From an uncultured Rhizobiaceae group bacterium (lineage in GTDB: Bacteria > Pseudomonadota > Alphaproteobacteria > Rhizobiales > Rhizobiaceae), in assembly GCA_947501445.1 (NCBI GenBank), contig CANMVS010000014.1, positions 1-64,000 on the forward strand: a stretch of 64,000 nucleotides of DNA, given 5' to 3'. Numbering within the stretch: position 1 is the stretch's first letter; each line of letters begins with the position of its first letter. Positions 17,659-26,077 of this stretch are shown in pieces. Made by a program: the position numbers and the translations under genes. Under the pieces are notes generated by a model, which made no database searches, had not been told where the DNA came from, and worked only from the letters and a program-made list of their open reading frames with translations.

Positions 17659-18501
17659 AAAGCCATATACGCGCCTGGCATTTTGCGAGCCAATTGCCCT
17701 GGCTTCGTCCTCGGAGAGCCCTGACAGGATTCTATTCGTGACATCCAGCCAGTCCGGTAAACCATTGGCAAGATTGACCACCGGCCAGTCGCTGCCCCAG
17801 ACCAGACGGTTGGCGCCAAATGTCTCTAGAACGTGTTCGACATAGGGCGATATTGCCGCATAGGATGCCTGACCCGGCGTACAATAGGCCATGATGCCGG
17901 AAAGTTTGCACACAACATTGGGAAGCGTCGCCAGCGCACGCATGGATGTGCGCCACGTGTCTATGTCACCGCCGGCGATATCAGGCACACCACAATGATC
18001 CAGAACCAGCTGGGTGTTGTCGCAGGCGCGGGCAAGATCATAGGCAATTGGCAATTGGCGTGCCAAAAAGCACATATCAAAAACCTGACCGCTGGCACCG
18101 ATACGGCGAATGTTCTGACGGAAATGGTCGGTTTGTGACAGATCATCATCGATTTCATGCAATATCCGCCGATAACCGACAACGCTCAGACGACCGCATT
18201 CTTCAAGCCAGGCTTCAAAGCCATCATTTGTCTCAGGTCGGCAGGAGGCTATCAGACCGAGGATCTTGTTTTCGGGTTTCCCGGCAAGTTCAGCCACGAA
18301 CCGTGTTTCGGTCTGATAGTCCGCATCATTCACACCTGCTTCCATAAACAGCGAACCGGCAACCCTGTGGTTGGCGGTCAGGGCATTATAATCGTCCACT
18401 GTGAATGGCGTATTGGCGAGCGGTGGTATCCCGTCTGTCCAGGCATATCCCGAGATGTCAGGGTATATCAGATGTTGATGGGTATCGATCAGATCCGTCA
18501 T
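17656..18501 (-). CDS. Amidohydrolase-2 family lactonase (L-fuconolactonase-like)
   Basis: 281 residues from the ATG at 18501, which has AAGGAC upstream and gives the conserved start DTHQHL; a longer frame to 18594 would overlap the FAH gene and adds unrelated residues. TIM-barrel amidohydrolase marks are the HxH-like THQHL near residue 7, LVLDHCGVP with a metal or active-site His, and VWGSDWPV near the end. This COG3618 group contains L-fuconolactonase and related sugar lactonases that open 1,4- or 1,5-lactones to the aldonic acid. It is the last gene of a long leftward sugar-acid operon whose other members fit L-fucose or similar 6-deoxysugar breakdown. Confidence 0.8.
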   Translation of the reverse strand: MTDLIDTHQHLIYPDISGYAWTDGIPPLANTPFTVDDYNALTANHRVAGSLFMEAGVNDADYQTETRFVAELAGKPENKILGLIASCRPETNDGFEAWLEECGRLSVVGYRRILHEIDDDLSQTDHFRQNIRRIGASGQVFDMCFLARQLPIAYDLARACDNTQLVLDHCGVPDIAGGDIDTWRTSMRALATLPNVVCKLSGIMAYCTPGQASYAAISPYVEHVLETFGANRLVWGSDWPVVNLANGLPDWLDVTNRILSGLSEDEARAIGSQNARRVYGF

Positions 18502-18523
18502 GATGAAAGTCCTTTTCAGCGTA

Positions 18524-19372
18524 TTACTCCGGGTCAGCAATAACGTCCTGACGTTGCTCACCCAGTCCTTCAATACCAAGTTCCACAGTGTCACCTGGCT
18601 TGAGATAACGCGGTGGCTTCATGCCCATGCCAACACCAGGTGGTGTGCCGGTTGAAATGATATCCCCCGGGTGAAGACTCATGAATTGGCTGAGGTAGGA
18701 AATGACATGAGCGACTGTGTAGACCATGGTGCGGGTGGAACCATCTTGCATGGTTTGTCCATTGACCTTCAGCCACATGGACAGGTTTTGAGGGTCAGCG
18801 ATTTCATCACGGGTTACCAGCCAGGGGCCAATCTGACCAAAATTATCGCAGGATTTGCCTTTGGTCCATTGCCCAGCCCGTTCCGCCTGGAAGGAGCGCT
18901 CTGAAACGTCATTGCTGACACAATAGCCCGCGACATGATCCAGTGCATTTTCTTCAGACACATATTTGGCCCGCTTGCCGATGACGACGCCCAATTCGAC
19001 TTCCCAGTCGGTTTTAACAGAACCGCGCGGAATAATAATCGGATCACCAGACCCGCAAATTGCGCTGGTGGCTTTCATGAAAATCACCGGTTCCGGCGGC
19101 ACATCCAATCCGGATTCAGCTGCATGATCGGCGTAATTGAGGCCAATACAGATGAATTTTCCGGTGCCCGTGACACAGGGGCCCAGTCGGGTTCCCGGTG
19201 CAACCGTCGGCAGGCTCTGGATGTCTGCAGCTGCGATAATTGCCAGCCCGGCATCACCAAGCACATCTGCGCCAATGTCTGGCACCAGTCCCGACAGGTC
19301 GCGCACGTTTCCGCTTGTGTCCAAAATTCCCGGTTTTTCAGCGCCCTGGCCACCATGTCTCAATAGTTTCAT
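18524..19372 (-). CDS. FAH-family hydrolase (2,4-diketo-3-deoxy-L-fuconate hydrolase-like)
   Basis: A 282-residue fumarylacetoacetate-hydrolase-fold enzyme. The metal-binding and catalytic framework is visible in FICIGLNYADHAAESG, DWEVELGVVIGKRAK, YCVSNDVSERSFQ and GDIISTGTPPGVG. This exact set, including the KGKSCDNFGQIGPWL stretch, is characteristic of the group that includes the sugar diketo-acid hydrolase of the non-phosphorylating L-fucose/L-rhamnose routes (products pyruvate plus lactate) and enzymes mis-annotated as ureidoglycolate lyase. It lies between the SDR and lactonase genes, the natural order for the end of that route. Confidence 0.85.
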   Translation of the reverse strand: MKLLRHGGQGAEKPGILDTSGNVRDLSGLVPDIGADVLGDAGLAIIAAADIQSLPTVAPGTRLGPCVTGTGKFICIGLNYADHAAESGLDVPPEPVIFMKATSAICGSGDPIIIPRGSVKTDWEVELGVVIGKRAKYVSEENALDHVAGYCVSNDVSERSFQAERAGQWTKGKSCDNFGQIGPWLVTRDEIADPQNLSMWLKVNGQTMQDGSTRTMVYTVAHVISYLSQFMSLHPGDIISTGTPPGVGMGMKPPRYLKPGDTVELGIEGLGEQRQDVIADPE

Positions 19373-19384
19373 TGCTTTTATCCT

Positions 19385-20122
19385 CTATACGTTGGCCCAG
19401 CCGCCATCAATAACGTGTGCCACACCGGTGGTATATGCGGCCTCATCCGAAGCCAGATAGACTACAAGAGAAGCAATTTCTTCCGGCTTGCCGATCCGGC
19501 CCATTGGCTGGCGTGCAACAAAATCGGCACGTGATCGTTCGTAGTCTCCACCGGCACGCATGCGCCCCTCGAGCGACGGAGATTCCACAGTTCCGGGACA
19601 GACGGCGTTACAGCGAATGCCCTGCCCGATGAAATCCGCGGCAATTGCCTTTGTCATGCCGATGACCGCAGCCTTGGTGGCGCCATAGACAAACCGGTTT
19701 GGCGCGGCAATGATCGATGAGGCAGCAGAAGACATATTGATGATTGAGCCGCCACCATTTTCGAGCATGGATGGCAGGAAAGCGCGGTTCATCCGATACA
19801 TTGCCGTGACATTCAGATCGAATGAAAATGCCCACTGCTCCTCGTCGCAGTCAAGAATGTTGCCGTTAGCGACAAAGCCCGCACAATTGAACAGGACGTC
19901 GGGCGCACCAATGCGCTTGACCGCATCCGCGATGGAGGCCGGGTCCAACACATCAAGATGGCTGGTTTTAAGGCCCTGTGCCGCCAGGTCTTCAAGTGCG
20001 CCATCATTGACATCCGTTGCAAATACATGCGCGCCCTCCGCTTTCATGGCCAGGGCCGTTGCCCGTCCAATTCCCTGGCCTGCAGCGGTTACAAGGCATT
20101 TTTTACCCTCAAGGCGTCCCAT
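19385..20122 (-). CDS. SDR dehydrogenase, 2-keto-3-deoxy-L-fuconate dehydrogenase-like
   Basis: A 245-residue classical SDR. The coenzyme loop TAAGQGIGRATALA is at about 12-25, with Asp in the acidic position after the second strand (ATDVND), which favours NAD. NCAGFV follows, and the catalytic Ser/Tyr/Lys are in MSSAASS and VYGATKAA. The whole pattern, including VTAAGQGIGRA and RFVYGATKAAVIGMTK, closely resembles dehydrogenases acting on 2-keto-3-deoxy-L-fuconate (and the related BDH2 type). It would oxidise the C4 hydroxyl to the 2,4-diketo acid, the substrate of the FAH protein 12 bases downstream. A GGAAGGAA ribosome binding site precedes the ATG. Confidence 0.86.
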   Translation of the reverse strand: MGRLEGKKCLVTAAGQGIGRATALAMKAEGAHVFATDVNDGALEDLAAQGLKTSHLDVLDPASIADAVKRIGAPDVLFNCAGFVANGNILDCDEEQWAFSFDLNVTAMYRMNRAFLPSMLENGGGSIINMSSAASSIIAAPNRFVYGATKAAVIGMTKAIAADFIGQGIRCNAVCPGTVESPSLEGRMRAGGDYERSRADFVARQPMGRIGKPEEIASLVVYLASDEAAYTTGVAHVIDGGWANV

Positions 20123-20164
20123 TCAAATTCCTTCCATTAGCGTTGCAATTTTCCTCCTACAGGA

Positions 20165-20196
20165 AATATTGACCACGCCACATTGCGTTCAATATT
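20165..20196. promoter_or_regulatory. Inverted repeat in the gap upstream of the SDR gene
   Basis: AATATTGA and TCAATATT form a perfect 8-bp inverted repeat with a 16-base spacer in the 121-base gap between the UxaA large-subunit gene and the SDR gene. It could be an operator for a second promoter inside the operon, or an RNA stem. No clear -35/-10 pair is seen. Confidence 0.35.
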
Positions 20197-20243
20197 CTTT
20201 GTGCGCTGCTTCCCATTCATGATCCAGAATGAAACAAGGCACG

Positions 20244-21434
20244 TTACCCCGGCAGGCAAGCCGGGCCAATCGGCTCAAAACTCTTATAGGTCAGAATGAA
20301 TTCCGTATGACCAAGTTCTTCAGATTTCGTTTGCTCGCCGGCTGCAACAGCAACAACCAGATCATAAATCTCGTTGCCAATTGCATCAATTGTGGCCTCA
20401 CCCGTCATGATCCGCCCGGCATTGACATCCATATCTTCGCTGAGACGTGCATACATATCCGGATTGGCGGCAATCTTGATGACAGGAGACAAAGCCGATC
20501 CAACGACGGAACCGCGCCCGGTAACAAACAGTGTCAAATGAGCGCCGGAGGCCATCATCTCGACGATTTCCGCATTGTCAGAGATATTGGGGAAACCAAA
20601 CAGCACGTCCCCATCAGGCACAACATCCATCAGATAGAGCCCGCCACCGGGTGGAATGTCGCCAGGCTTGATAAGACCGTTGATGGGCGAACTGCCTGAT
20701 TTTGCATAGGCTCCCATGGATTTTTCTTCAATGGTGGACAAACCACCATCGGCATTGCCGGCAGCAAAGCTGCCAAATCCAAGTGTTTCGTAATAGCGGG
20801 CCGCTTTGTGAACCGAGGCGCGCAGCGCGTCACCCAGCGCCGGTGTCGCCGCCCGGTCAGCCATAATCTCCTCACAACCAATCAATTCACCCGTTTCTTC
20901 GAAAATACACGCTGCCCCCTCAGCAACCAACCGATCAAAACACCGACCTGCCGCAGGGTTACCCGAAATGCCACTGGTACCATCAGAGCCACCACAAACG
21001 GTACCGATAATAAGATCAGATACCGCCATGGGAACGCGTGGGCTCTGGCGCAGTGATTGAACCGCTTCCGCTACCCAGTTCTGGCCAAGTTCTATAGCTG
21101 AACGTGTCCCCCCTTCACGCTGAATGACCAGTGTTTTAACCGGCCTGCCGCTATCGGCAATGACTTTTTCCAACTGATACCGGTTAAAACTTTCGCATCC
21201 AAGCGAGACAAGCAATACGGCTCCAACATTGGAATGGGTGCACAAACGTTCCATCATATTTTGTGCATATTCATTGGGAAAGCAGCCTGGAAAGCCGATG
21301 ATATGAGCGTTTGAGCGCATAGGGTGCGCAATCTCGCGGGCAACATGGTGCGCACATTCAACCAGATAGGCCACCGCAACAACGTTGCGAATTCCTATGC
21401 GTCCATCCTGCCGCTGATAGCCACTGATACTCAT
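20244..21434 (-). CDS. UxaA-family dehydratase/lyase, large subunit
   Basis: A 396-residue protein corresponding to the C-terminal domain of altronate dehydratase (UxaA), and to the large subunit of split relatives such as galactarate dehydratase or sulfolactate sulfo-lyase (SuyB). Visible marks: GYQRQDGRIGIRN at the start, HIIGFPGCF with a ligand Cys, LVSLGCESFN, GTVCGGSDGTSGISGNPAAG near residues 145-165, and EETGELIGCEE. These hold the conserved Cys/His residues of the metal or cluster site. It overlaps its SAF-domain partner by 4 bases. Expected chemistry is beta-elimination of water (or sulfite) from a sugar acid. Which acid is not certain; the operon suggests a 6-deoxyaldonate. Confidence 0.8.
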   Translation of the reverse strand: MSISGYQRQDGRIGIRNVVAVAYLVECAHHVAREIAHPMRSNAHIIGFPGCFPNEYAQNMMERLCTHSNVGAVLLVSLGCESFNRYQLEKVIADSGRPVKTLVIQREGGTRSAIELGQNWVAEAVQSLRQSPRVPMAVSDLIIGTVCGGSDGTSGISGNPAAGRCFDRLVAEGAACIFEETGELIGCEEIMADRAATPALGDALRASVHKAARYYETLGFGSFAAGNADGGLSTIEEKSMGAYAKSGSSPINGLIKPGDIPPGGGLYLMDVVPDGDVLFGFPNISDNAEIVEMMASGAHLTLFVTGRGSVVGSALSPVIKIAANPDMYARLSEDMDVNAGRIMTGEATIDAIGNEIYDLVVAVAAGEQTKSEELGHTEFILTYKSFEPIGPACLPG

Positions 21435-21772
21435 GATGGCACCTGACCGGAAGGCGCGCCATGCGCGGCCCTTGCGTCTTCCAGTGAATGTGTGGGCGTA
21501 TAGTCACTTTTCATATTATGCAGATGGACATGATCCCCAATCGCAATGTCATCTGTCGCGGATCCGATGGGCACGCCATATTTTCTGATTTTGTCATCGG
21601 GTTTTATTTTTTGCACCGCTATTTTATGCCCCATGCCAATGTAGACCTGCACAATGATACGTACACCCGACACAACAATGGTTTCACCTTCGACAACGGG
21701 CGCCCGCAAAACCGCAACATTGTCGCTGGGGTTCAACACAATCAGGCGGTTATCGGATTCATTCGGGTTCAT
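21431..21772 (-). CDS. UxaA-family dehydratase, SAF-domain small subunit
   Basis: A 113-residue protein forming a single SAF domain, equal to the N-terminal part of fused altronate dehydratases and to small subunits such as SuyA/GarD-N. Landmarks are LNPSDNVAVL at the start, a central VQVYIGMGHKIAVQKI, and the terminal DIAIGDHVHLHNMKS in which HxHN is conserved. The gene overlaps the large-subunit gene by 4 bases (ATGA), which supports a heteromeric enzyme. It starts directly after the enolase-superfamily gene in the same operon. Confidence 0.8.
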   Translation of the reverse strand: MNPNESDNRLIVLNPSDNVAVLRAPVVEGETIVVSGVRIIVQVYIGMGHKIAVQKIKPDDKIRKYGVPIGSATDDIAIGDHVHLHNMKSDYTPTHSLEDARAAHGAPSGQVPS

Positions 21773-22885
21773 TCAAACCACCGCAATCGTTGCATTGTCA
21801 ATCATGTCCCAATCCAGATCAGCACCGAGGCCATTGGCCGTGGGTAGCGATGCCATGCCACCTTCTATCGGCAGACGCCCCTTCAATCCAAATGCAAATT
21901 TTTCCATGGGCCACAGCACCTCAAAATAGGAACAGTTTTTAACCGCACCGCAAACGTGAAGATTAACCAGCTCAAGCGGATGGAATATGGTAGTGTGAAG
22001 CTCACAATTCATATGGAAAGCCTCTGCAAGGCGAGCTGTTTTTACAGCGCCCGTTACACCACCTGTCCAGGACACATCGGCACGAACCGCATCAACAACA
22101 CGGCTGGCAATACATTCAGCAACACTATAGGGGTGGCGTGCCAGAACTTCAGTTCCAACCACCGGGATATCAAGAATACGGGTAAGTTCGCGCAGGGCTG
22201 AAAAATTCTCGTCCGGCAGCGGTTCCTCGAGCCACAAATAATCAAGCGATTCCAGTTCACGCCCCAATCGCACAGCTTCTTCCAGCGTATAGGGTGCCAC
22301 CGGGTCCGACATCAGGTTGAAATCGGAACCCACAGCTTTGCGCACCGCCTGGTGTATCTCGATATCCTCACCGACAGATTTGCCGGGCGGGTGAATTTTA
22401 TAGGCTTGTAGCCCGGCCCGCTGAACATCAAGTGCTTCATTTGCATAGGCATCGGCATCCGCATGCACAAGCGATGAGGCATAGACCGGAACCTTCGCCC
22501 GCGCGCCACCGATATAACGCCACAGCGGCTGGCTGGCGGCCTGTGCTCCCAGCAGCCAAAGACAGCAGTCGACCGGGCCAAAACAATAGATTGGCAGATG
22601 GTGCCACCAGCGGTCCGAGACCCGCCAGTCATGCCAGATCTGTTCGCGATCAAGTGCATTGCGCCCCTGCAGAAATGGCCGAAATGAAGATGCTGCCAAA
22701 TGGCCGGCACCCAGTGCTGACCGGCCGGCAAAGCCGAACATTGATGCCGATGATCCATCATCGGTGTTTACTGTGTAGACCAGAAATTCCAGGCCATCCT
22801 GCGCAATCCCGTCACGCATGGCGGCGCCTTCGACCACGACCGCTTCATGACGACAACAGCGAATTTCAAGACTACTGATCTTCAC
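21773..22885 (-). CDS. Enolase-superfamily sugar-acid dehydratase (mandelate racemase/muconate lactonizing type), copy 2
   Basis: A 370-residue protein starting at GTG 22885, two codons after the preceding stop and with GGAAAG upstream. It has the superfamily's N-terminal capping domain and a TIM barrel with AYKIHPPGK around residue 160 (K-x-H rather than the usual K-x-K), metal ligands in MSDPVAPY (Asp), LEEP (Glu) and GTEV (Glu), and CELHTT near 295. The K-x-H pair is reminiscent of rhamnonate-dehydratase-like and related acid-sugar dehydratases. It probably dehydrates a 6-deoxyaldonate to a 2-keto-3-deoxy acid. A second, diverged member lies 1 kb upstream, so each may use a different epimer. 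Confidence 0.8.
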   Translation of the reverse strand: MKISSLEIRCCRHEAVVVEGAAMRDGIAQDGLEFLVYTVNTDDGSSASMFGFAGRSALGAGHLAASSFRPFLQGRNALDREQIWHDWRVSDRWWHHLPIYCFGPVDCCLWLLGAQAASQPLWRYIGGARAKVPVYASSLVHADADAYANEALDVQRAGLQAYKIHPPGKSVGEDIEIHQAVRKAVGSDFNLMSDPVAPYTLEEAVRLGRELESLDYLWLEEPLPDENFSALRELTRILDIPVVGTEVLARHPYSVAECIASRVVDAVRADVSWTGGVTGAVKTARLAEAFHMNCELHTTIFHPLELVNLHVCGAVKNCSYFEVLWPMEKFAFGLKGRLPIEGGMASLPTANGLGADLDWDMIDNATIAVV

Positions 22886-22888
22886 AAT

Positions 22889-23539
22889 TCAGAACTTTCC
22901 ATATTTCAGATAGGCTTCCTGAGGGTCCATCCCGGCAAGGATGGCTGTGCGAACCTTGCTTTCAGCTTTCATGGCAACAATTGATTTTTCGATGATCTCA
23001 TCCAGTTGACCAACCGGAATACGCACCATCCCGTCGCGATCACCATGTAACCAGTCGCCCGGCTGTATGAATACATCTTCAATCATGATGTCGATCTGGG
23101 AACCGGTCGGCATCCAGCGACCAACAATATCCAGCGGCGTATGATGGGTTCGCCAGGAGGGAAAACCAATCTCCAGAATGAAATTTGTATCACGCAGCGC
23201 CCCGTCCAGAACGCATCCGAGCACCCCTTTTCGCTTGAGGGTTTCCGCAGACAATTCACCCATTTGCGCCAGGCCGTGTGTGTGCGGTTGCGCTGTCCAG
23301 ATATGCCCGGCTGGACATTTGGACAAAAGCCCGGTCCAGGCCAGCAATGTGTCATGCGCACTTGCTGATTCATCCAGCCGCCCCTCGATGGTAAATGCCG
23401 GCCCACAAAGCGTGATATCGGGTTGCAGGGATGTCATGCGTGATGGCAACGTGAAGTTACGCATGCCCATATCGCGCATGACATCATGAATGACGCTGGT
23501 ATAGCAGTCTTTCAAAACCTCAATCCTGCTGTCATGCAT
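22889..23539 (-). CDS. RraA-like aldolase family protein
   Basis: A 216-residue protein of the RraA/HMG-aldolase fold. Recognisable points are the Gly-containing CGPAFTIEG, the catalytic-type DGALRDTNFI (Asp-Arg of the 4-hydroxy-4-methyl-2-oxoglutarate aldolase site), and a GDWLHGDRDGMVRIP segment. Proteins of this type in sugar-acid operons act as class II retro-aldolases on 2-keto acids or lactones. It overlaps the mutarotase gene by 8 bases. In this operon it could provide an alternative cleavage of a 2-keto-3-deoxy acid. A true RNase E inhibitor role is unlikely given the context. Confidence 0.75.
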   Translation of the reverse strand: MHDSRIEVLKDCYTSVIHDVMRDMGMRNFTLPSRMTSLQPDITLCGPAFTIEGRLDESASAHDTLLAWTGLLSKCPAGHIWTAQPHTHGLAQMGELSAETLKRKGVLGCVLDGALRDTNFILEIGFPSWRTHHTPLDIVGRWMPTGSQIDIMIEDVFIQPGDWLHGDRDGMVRIPVGQLDEIIEKSIVAMKAESKVRTAILAGMDPQEAYLKYGKF

Positions 23540-23861
23540 GATAAAACACCTCTTCCATCATTGCCCACCATTCATCCTTTGAACGACTGTCCAGTGGGTC
23601 TTGCATCGGCATACAGATATCCCACCATTCCTGCGTTTTGGGGTCCGCAGCCATCAGTGCCGCATCTGCCGCAAAATCCTTTCCGTGATATTCCCAGTAG
23701 CCGAACAGAAGGTTTTCCGGCTCCCGCAGGAAAATTGAATAGTTGGTGATATTGCAGGCGCTGATTTTGGCAAGCACCTGCGGCCAGACGTCGGCATGCA
23801 GTTTTTTGTATTGGGGGATATGCTCCGGTTTGATTCCAATAACCATTGCCATTCGTTTCAT
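23532..23861 (-). CDS. L-rhamnose/L-fucose mutarotase family protein
   Basis: A 109-residue protein of the RhaM/COG3254 dimeric alpha-beta barrel family. Typical features are the early HIPQYKKLHADVWPQVL helix, NYSIFL, a LLFGYWEYHG strand, and the C-terminal TQEWWDICMPMQDPLD, with the conserved His, Tyr and Trp pair that line the sugar site. It interconverts alpha and beta anomers of a 6-deoxy sugar, the first step of uptake-linked catabolism. Its presence is the strongest sign that the operon handles L-fucose or L-rhamnose rather than a hexuronate. It lies between the two enolase-superfamily genes. Confidence 0.85.
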   Translation of the reverse strand: MKRMAMVIGIKPEHIPQYKKLHADVWPQVLAKISACNITNYSIFLREPENLLFGYWEYHGKDFAADAALMAADPKTQEWWDICMPMQDPLDSRSKDEWWAMMEEVFYHA

Positions 23862-23864
23862 AGT

Positions 23865-24980
23865 TCAGACCCCTCCTATGGTGGCGCTCAGTTTCGCAAC
23901 GGCACGTGCATTTATTGCATCCCAGTTCCAGGCGATTCCAAGACCCGGATCCTCAGGCGCAAGGGCGGTGCCGTCAACGATCGTCAGGCCCGCTGTGGTG
24001 ATGTCGTCAAGTTGTGGAATATATTCCAGCATCGGTGCGTTTGGTACGGCGCAGGTGAGGCTCACATGCAGTTCCATCAGGAAATGCGGGCACACGGAAA
24101 CGCCAAACGCCTCGGCCATATGCGCGACCTTCAACCAGGGTGTAATGCCGCCGATACGGGCAACATCGACCTGTACAATGGAACAAGCTCCCATCTGCAG
24201 ATAATCTTTGAACTGGCTGATGGAATACATGCTTTCACCAACTGCGACAGGCACTGCGGAATGCTGGCTAAGCGTAATATGCGCGCCAATATTGTCGGCG
24301 ACCATTGGTTCTTCGAACCAGCCAATATTGAATTGTGCCAACATGTCTGCTCGCCGTATCGCTTCCGACAAAGAAAATGACTGATTGGCATCAACCATCA
24401 AATGAAACGTATCGCCGACAGCGTCGCGCACCGCCTGCAATCGGCTACGGTCTTCGGCAACGGTGGGTTTGCCGATCTTTATTTTTGCCCCGCCAAATCC
24501 CCGCGCCTTCATTTCCAATGCATCGCGCACCAGTGCATCGGTTGGCAAATGAAGCCAGCCGCCTTCGGTTGTATAGAGCGGCACCCGATCCTTGGCGCCC
24601 CCCGCCATGCGCCACAAGGGCTGCCCGGCCCTTCGACAACGCAGATCCCATAGCGCCGTGTCAATTGCAGCCAGTGCAAGCGAGGTAATGGCGCCAACAG
24701 CCGTAGCGTGCGTTGAGTGCAGCATGTCGTGCCAGATACCGCCGATTTCCTCGGCTTCCCGCCCGATCAGACGGGGTACCAGCGTTTCATGCAACAGGCT
24801 CATGATGGCAGGACCACCGGTACCTATCGTATAGGAGTAACCGGTTCCGACCTGTCCGTCCGCATCGGTAATTCGCACGATGGGTGTTTCCTGTGAAATA
24901 AATGTCTGGATCGCATCAGTGCGCCGAACCTTCGGTGCAAGGTCGACCATTAGCAATTCAACCTGTTTAATGAGAGCCAT
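23865..24980 (-). CDS. Enolase-superfamily sugar-acid dehydratase, copy 1
   Basis: A 371-residue mandelate racemase/muconate lactonizing enzyme. The catalytic K-x-K is in GGAKIKIGKP (about 163-172), metal ligands are Asp in LMVDANQSF, Glu in FEEP and Glu in AVGESM, and the late catalytic His is in CPHFLMELH. This is a full MR-type active site (Lys on one face, His on the other). It would abstract the proton alpha to a carboxylate and eliminate water from a sugar acid. The start codon overlaps the ATPase stop (TGATG at 24980). It shares the superfamily with copy 2 but the two differ throughout, so they are not a recent duplication. Confidence 0.83.
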   Translation of the reverse strand: MALIKQVELLMVDLAPKVRRTDAIQTFISQETPIVRITDADGQVGTGYSYTIGTGGPAIMSLLHETLVPRLIGREAEEIGGIWHDMLHSTHATAVGAITSLALAAIDTALWDLRCRRAGQPLWRMAGGAKDRVPLYTTEGGWLHLPTDALVRDALEMKARGFGGAKIKIGKPTVAEDRSRLQAVRDAVGDTFHLMVDANQSFSLSEAIRRADMLAQFNIGWFEEPMVADNIGAHITLSQHSAVPVAVGESMYSISQFKDYLQMGACSIVQVDVARIGGITPWLKVAHMAEAFGVSVCPHFLMELHVSLTCAVPNAPMLEYIPQLDDITTAGLTIVDGTALAPEDPGLGIAWNWDAINARAVAKLSATIGGV

Positions 24981-26074
24981 CAGTCGAGCCTCACAGATTT
25001 ACCGGTTGCACCATCAAACAAATGCGCCTTGTCCAGGGAGAGATTCATGTTCAATTCCTCTCCAGGATGTATATCGCGCGGATCAAACATTTTGCCGAGG
25101 ATTTCCTGACCGGCAATCTGTGTGTAGAGGATCGTCTCAGTTCCCAAAAGCTCTGCCAAAGTGATGACCAGTTTCATCGGAGCCTGCTGACCGCTCTCAT
25201 TGATACCGTGCCCCACCGGAGTCAGGTCATCCGGCCGAAAACCAAAGATAATTTCCTGCCCATTGCGCACTTTGTCCTTGAGGCGTGTCGGTACGGATAT
25301 ATGCGCACCATCTGAAAAACGAATATTATCGCCATCAATGGCCCCGGGAATAAGGTTCATTGGCGGCGATCCAATGAAACTGGCTACAAATGTGTTGACC
25401 GGGTGATTGAAGACCTCCATGGGCGATCCAACCTGCTCGATATAACCATCCTTCATGACAACGATCCGATCAGCCAGCGTCATCGCCTCAACCTGATCAT
25501 GGGTCACATAGACTACCGTCGTTTTGACCTTTTGATGCAACTTCTTGATCTCGGTACGCATCTGCACGCGCAGCTTTGCATCCAGATTTGAAAGTGGTTC
25601 ATCAAACAGAAACGCCTGCGGATTGCGTACGATGGCCCTCCCCATGGCAACACGCTGTCGCTGCCCGCCTGAAAGCTCTGCGGGTGTGCGGTCCATGAGA
25701 TCGCCAAGCCCCAACACGTCGGCAGCCTCGCGCACGCGTTCTTCAATAACATCAGGCGCTTGTTTCGCAATCTTCAGGCCAAAACCAAGATTGTCGCGTA
25801 CACTCATATGCGGATAAAGCGCGTAATTTTGAAATACCATCGAGATATTTCGTTTGCGTGGCGGCAACTCATTGACGATTTCGCTGCCAATCGAAATTGT
25901 ACCGTCTGAAATCTCCTCCAGACCGGCAATCATCCGCAGGGTTGTGGATTTTCCACAGCCTGAGGGTCCCACGAGCACAACGAATTCATTGTGTTCGATA
26001 TTCAGATTGATGCCGTGAACGACCTCCAGCTTTCCATAGTTCTTGACAACATTATGCAGTGCAATTTCGGCCAT
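24980..26074 (-). CDS. Sugar ABC transporter ATP-binding protein (UgpC/MsmK type)
   Basis: A 364-residue ATPase. Walker A is GPSGCGKSTT near 37-46, the signature is LSGGQRQRVAMGRA, and Walker B is AFLFDEPLSNLD. The C-terminal ~120 residues form the MalK-like TOBE regulatory domain (IIFGFRPDDLTP, GEELNMNLSLDKAHLF). Such ATPases serve carbohydrate importers of the CUT1 class and can be shared between systems. It overlaps the enolase-superfamily gene downstream and follows the permease gene after 3 bases. Confidence 0.92.
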   Translation of the reverse strand: MAEIALHNVVKNYGKLEVVHGINLNIEHNEFVVLVGPSGCGKSTTLRMIAGLEEISDGTISIGSEIVNELPPRKRNISMVFQNYALYPHMSVRDNLGFGLKIAKQAPDVIEERVREAADVLGLGDLMDRTPAELSGGQRQRVAMGRAIVRNPQAFLFDEPLSNLDAKLRVQMRTEIKKLHQKVKTTVVYVTHDQVEAMTLADRIVVMKDGYIEQVGSPMEVFNHPVNTFVASFIGSPPMNLIPGAIDGDNIRFSDGAHISVPTRLKDKVRNGQEIIFGFRPDDLTPVGHGINESGQQAPMKLVITLAELLGTETILYTQIAGQEILGKMFDPRDIHPGEELNMNLSLDKAHLFDGATGKSVRLD

Positions 26075-26077
26075 GCT

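Noticed and set aside
21773-24980. Tandem duplication of the enolase-superfamily genes
   Set aside because: The two proteins differ throughout, including the catalytic Lys motif (K-x-K versus K-x-H), so they are distant paralogues rather than a recent duplication.
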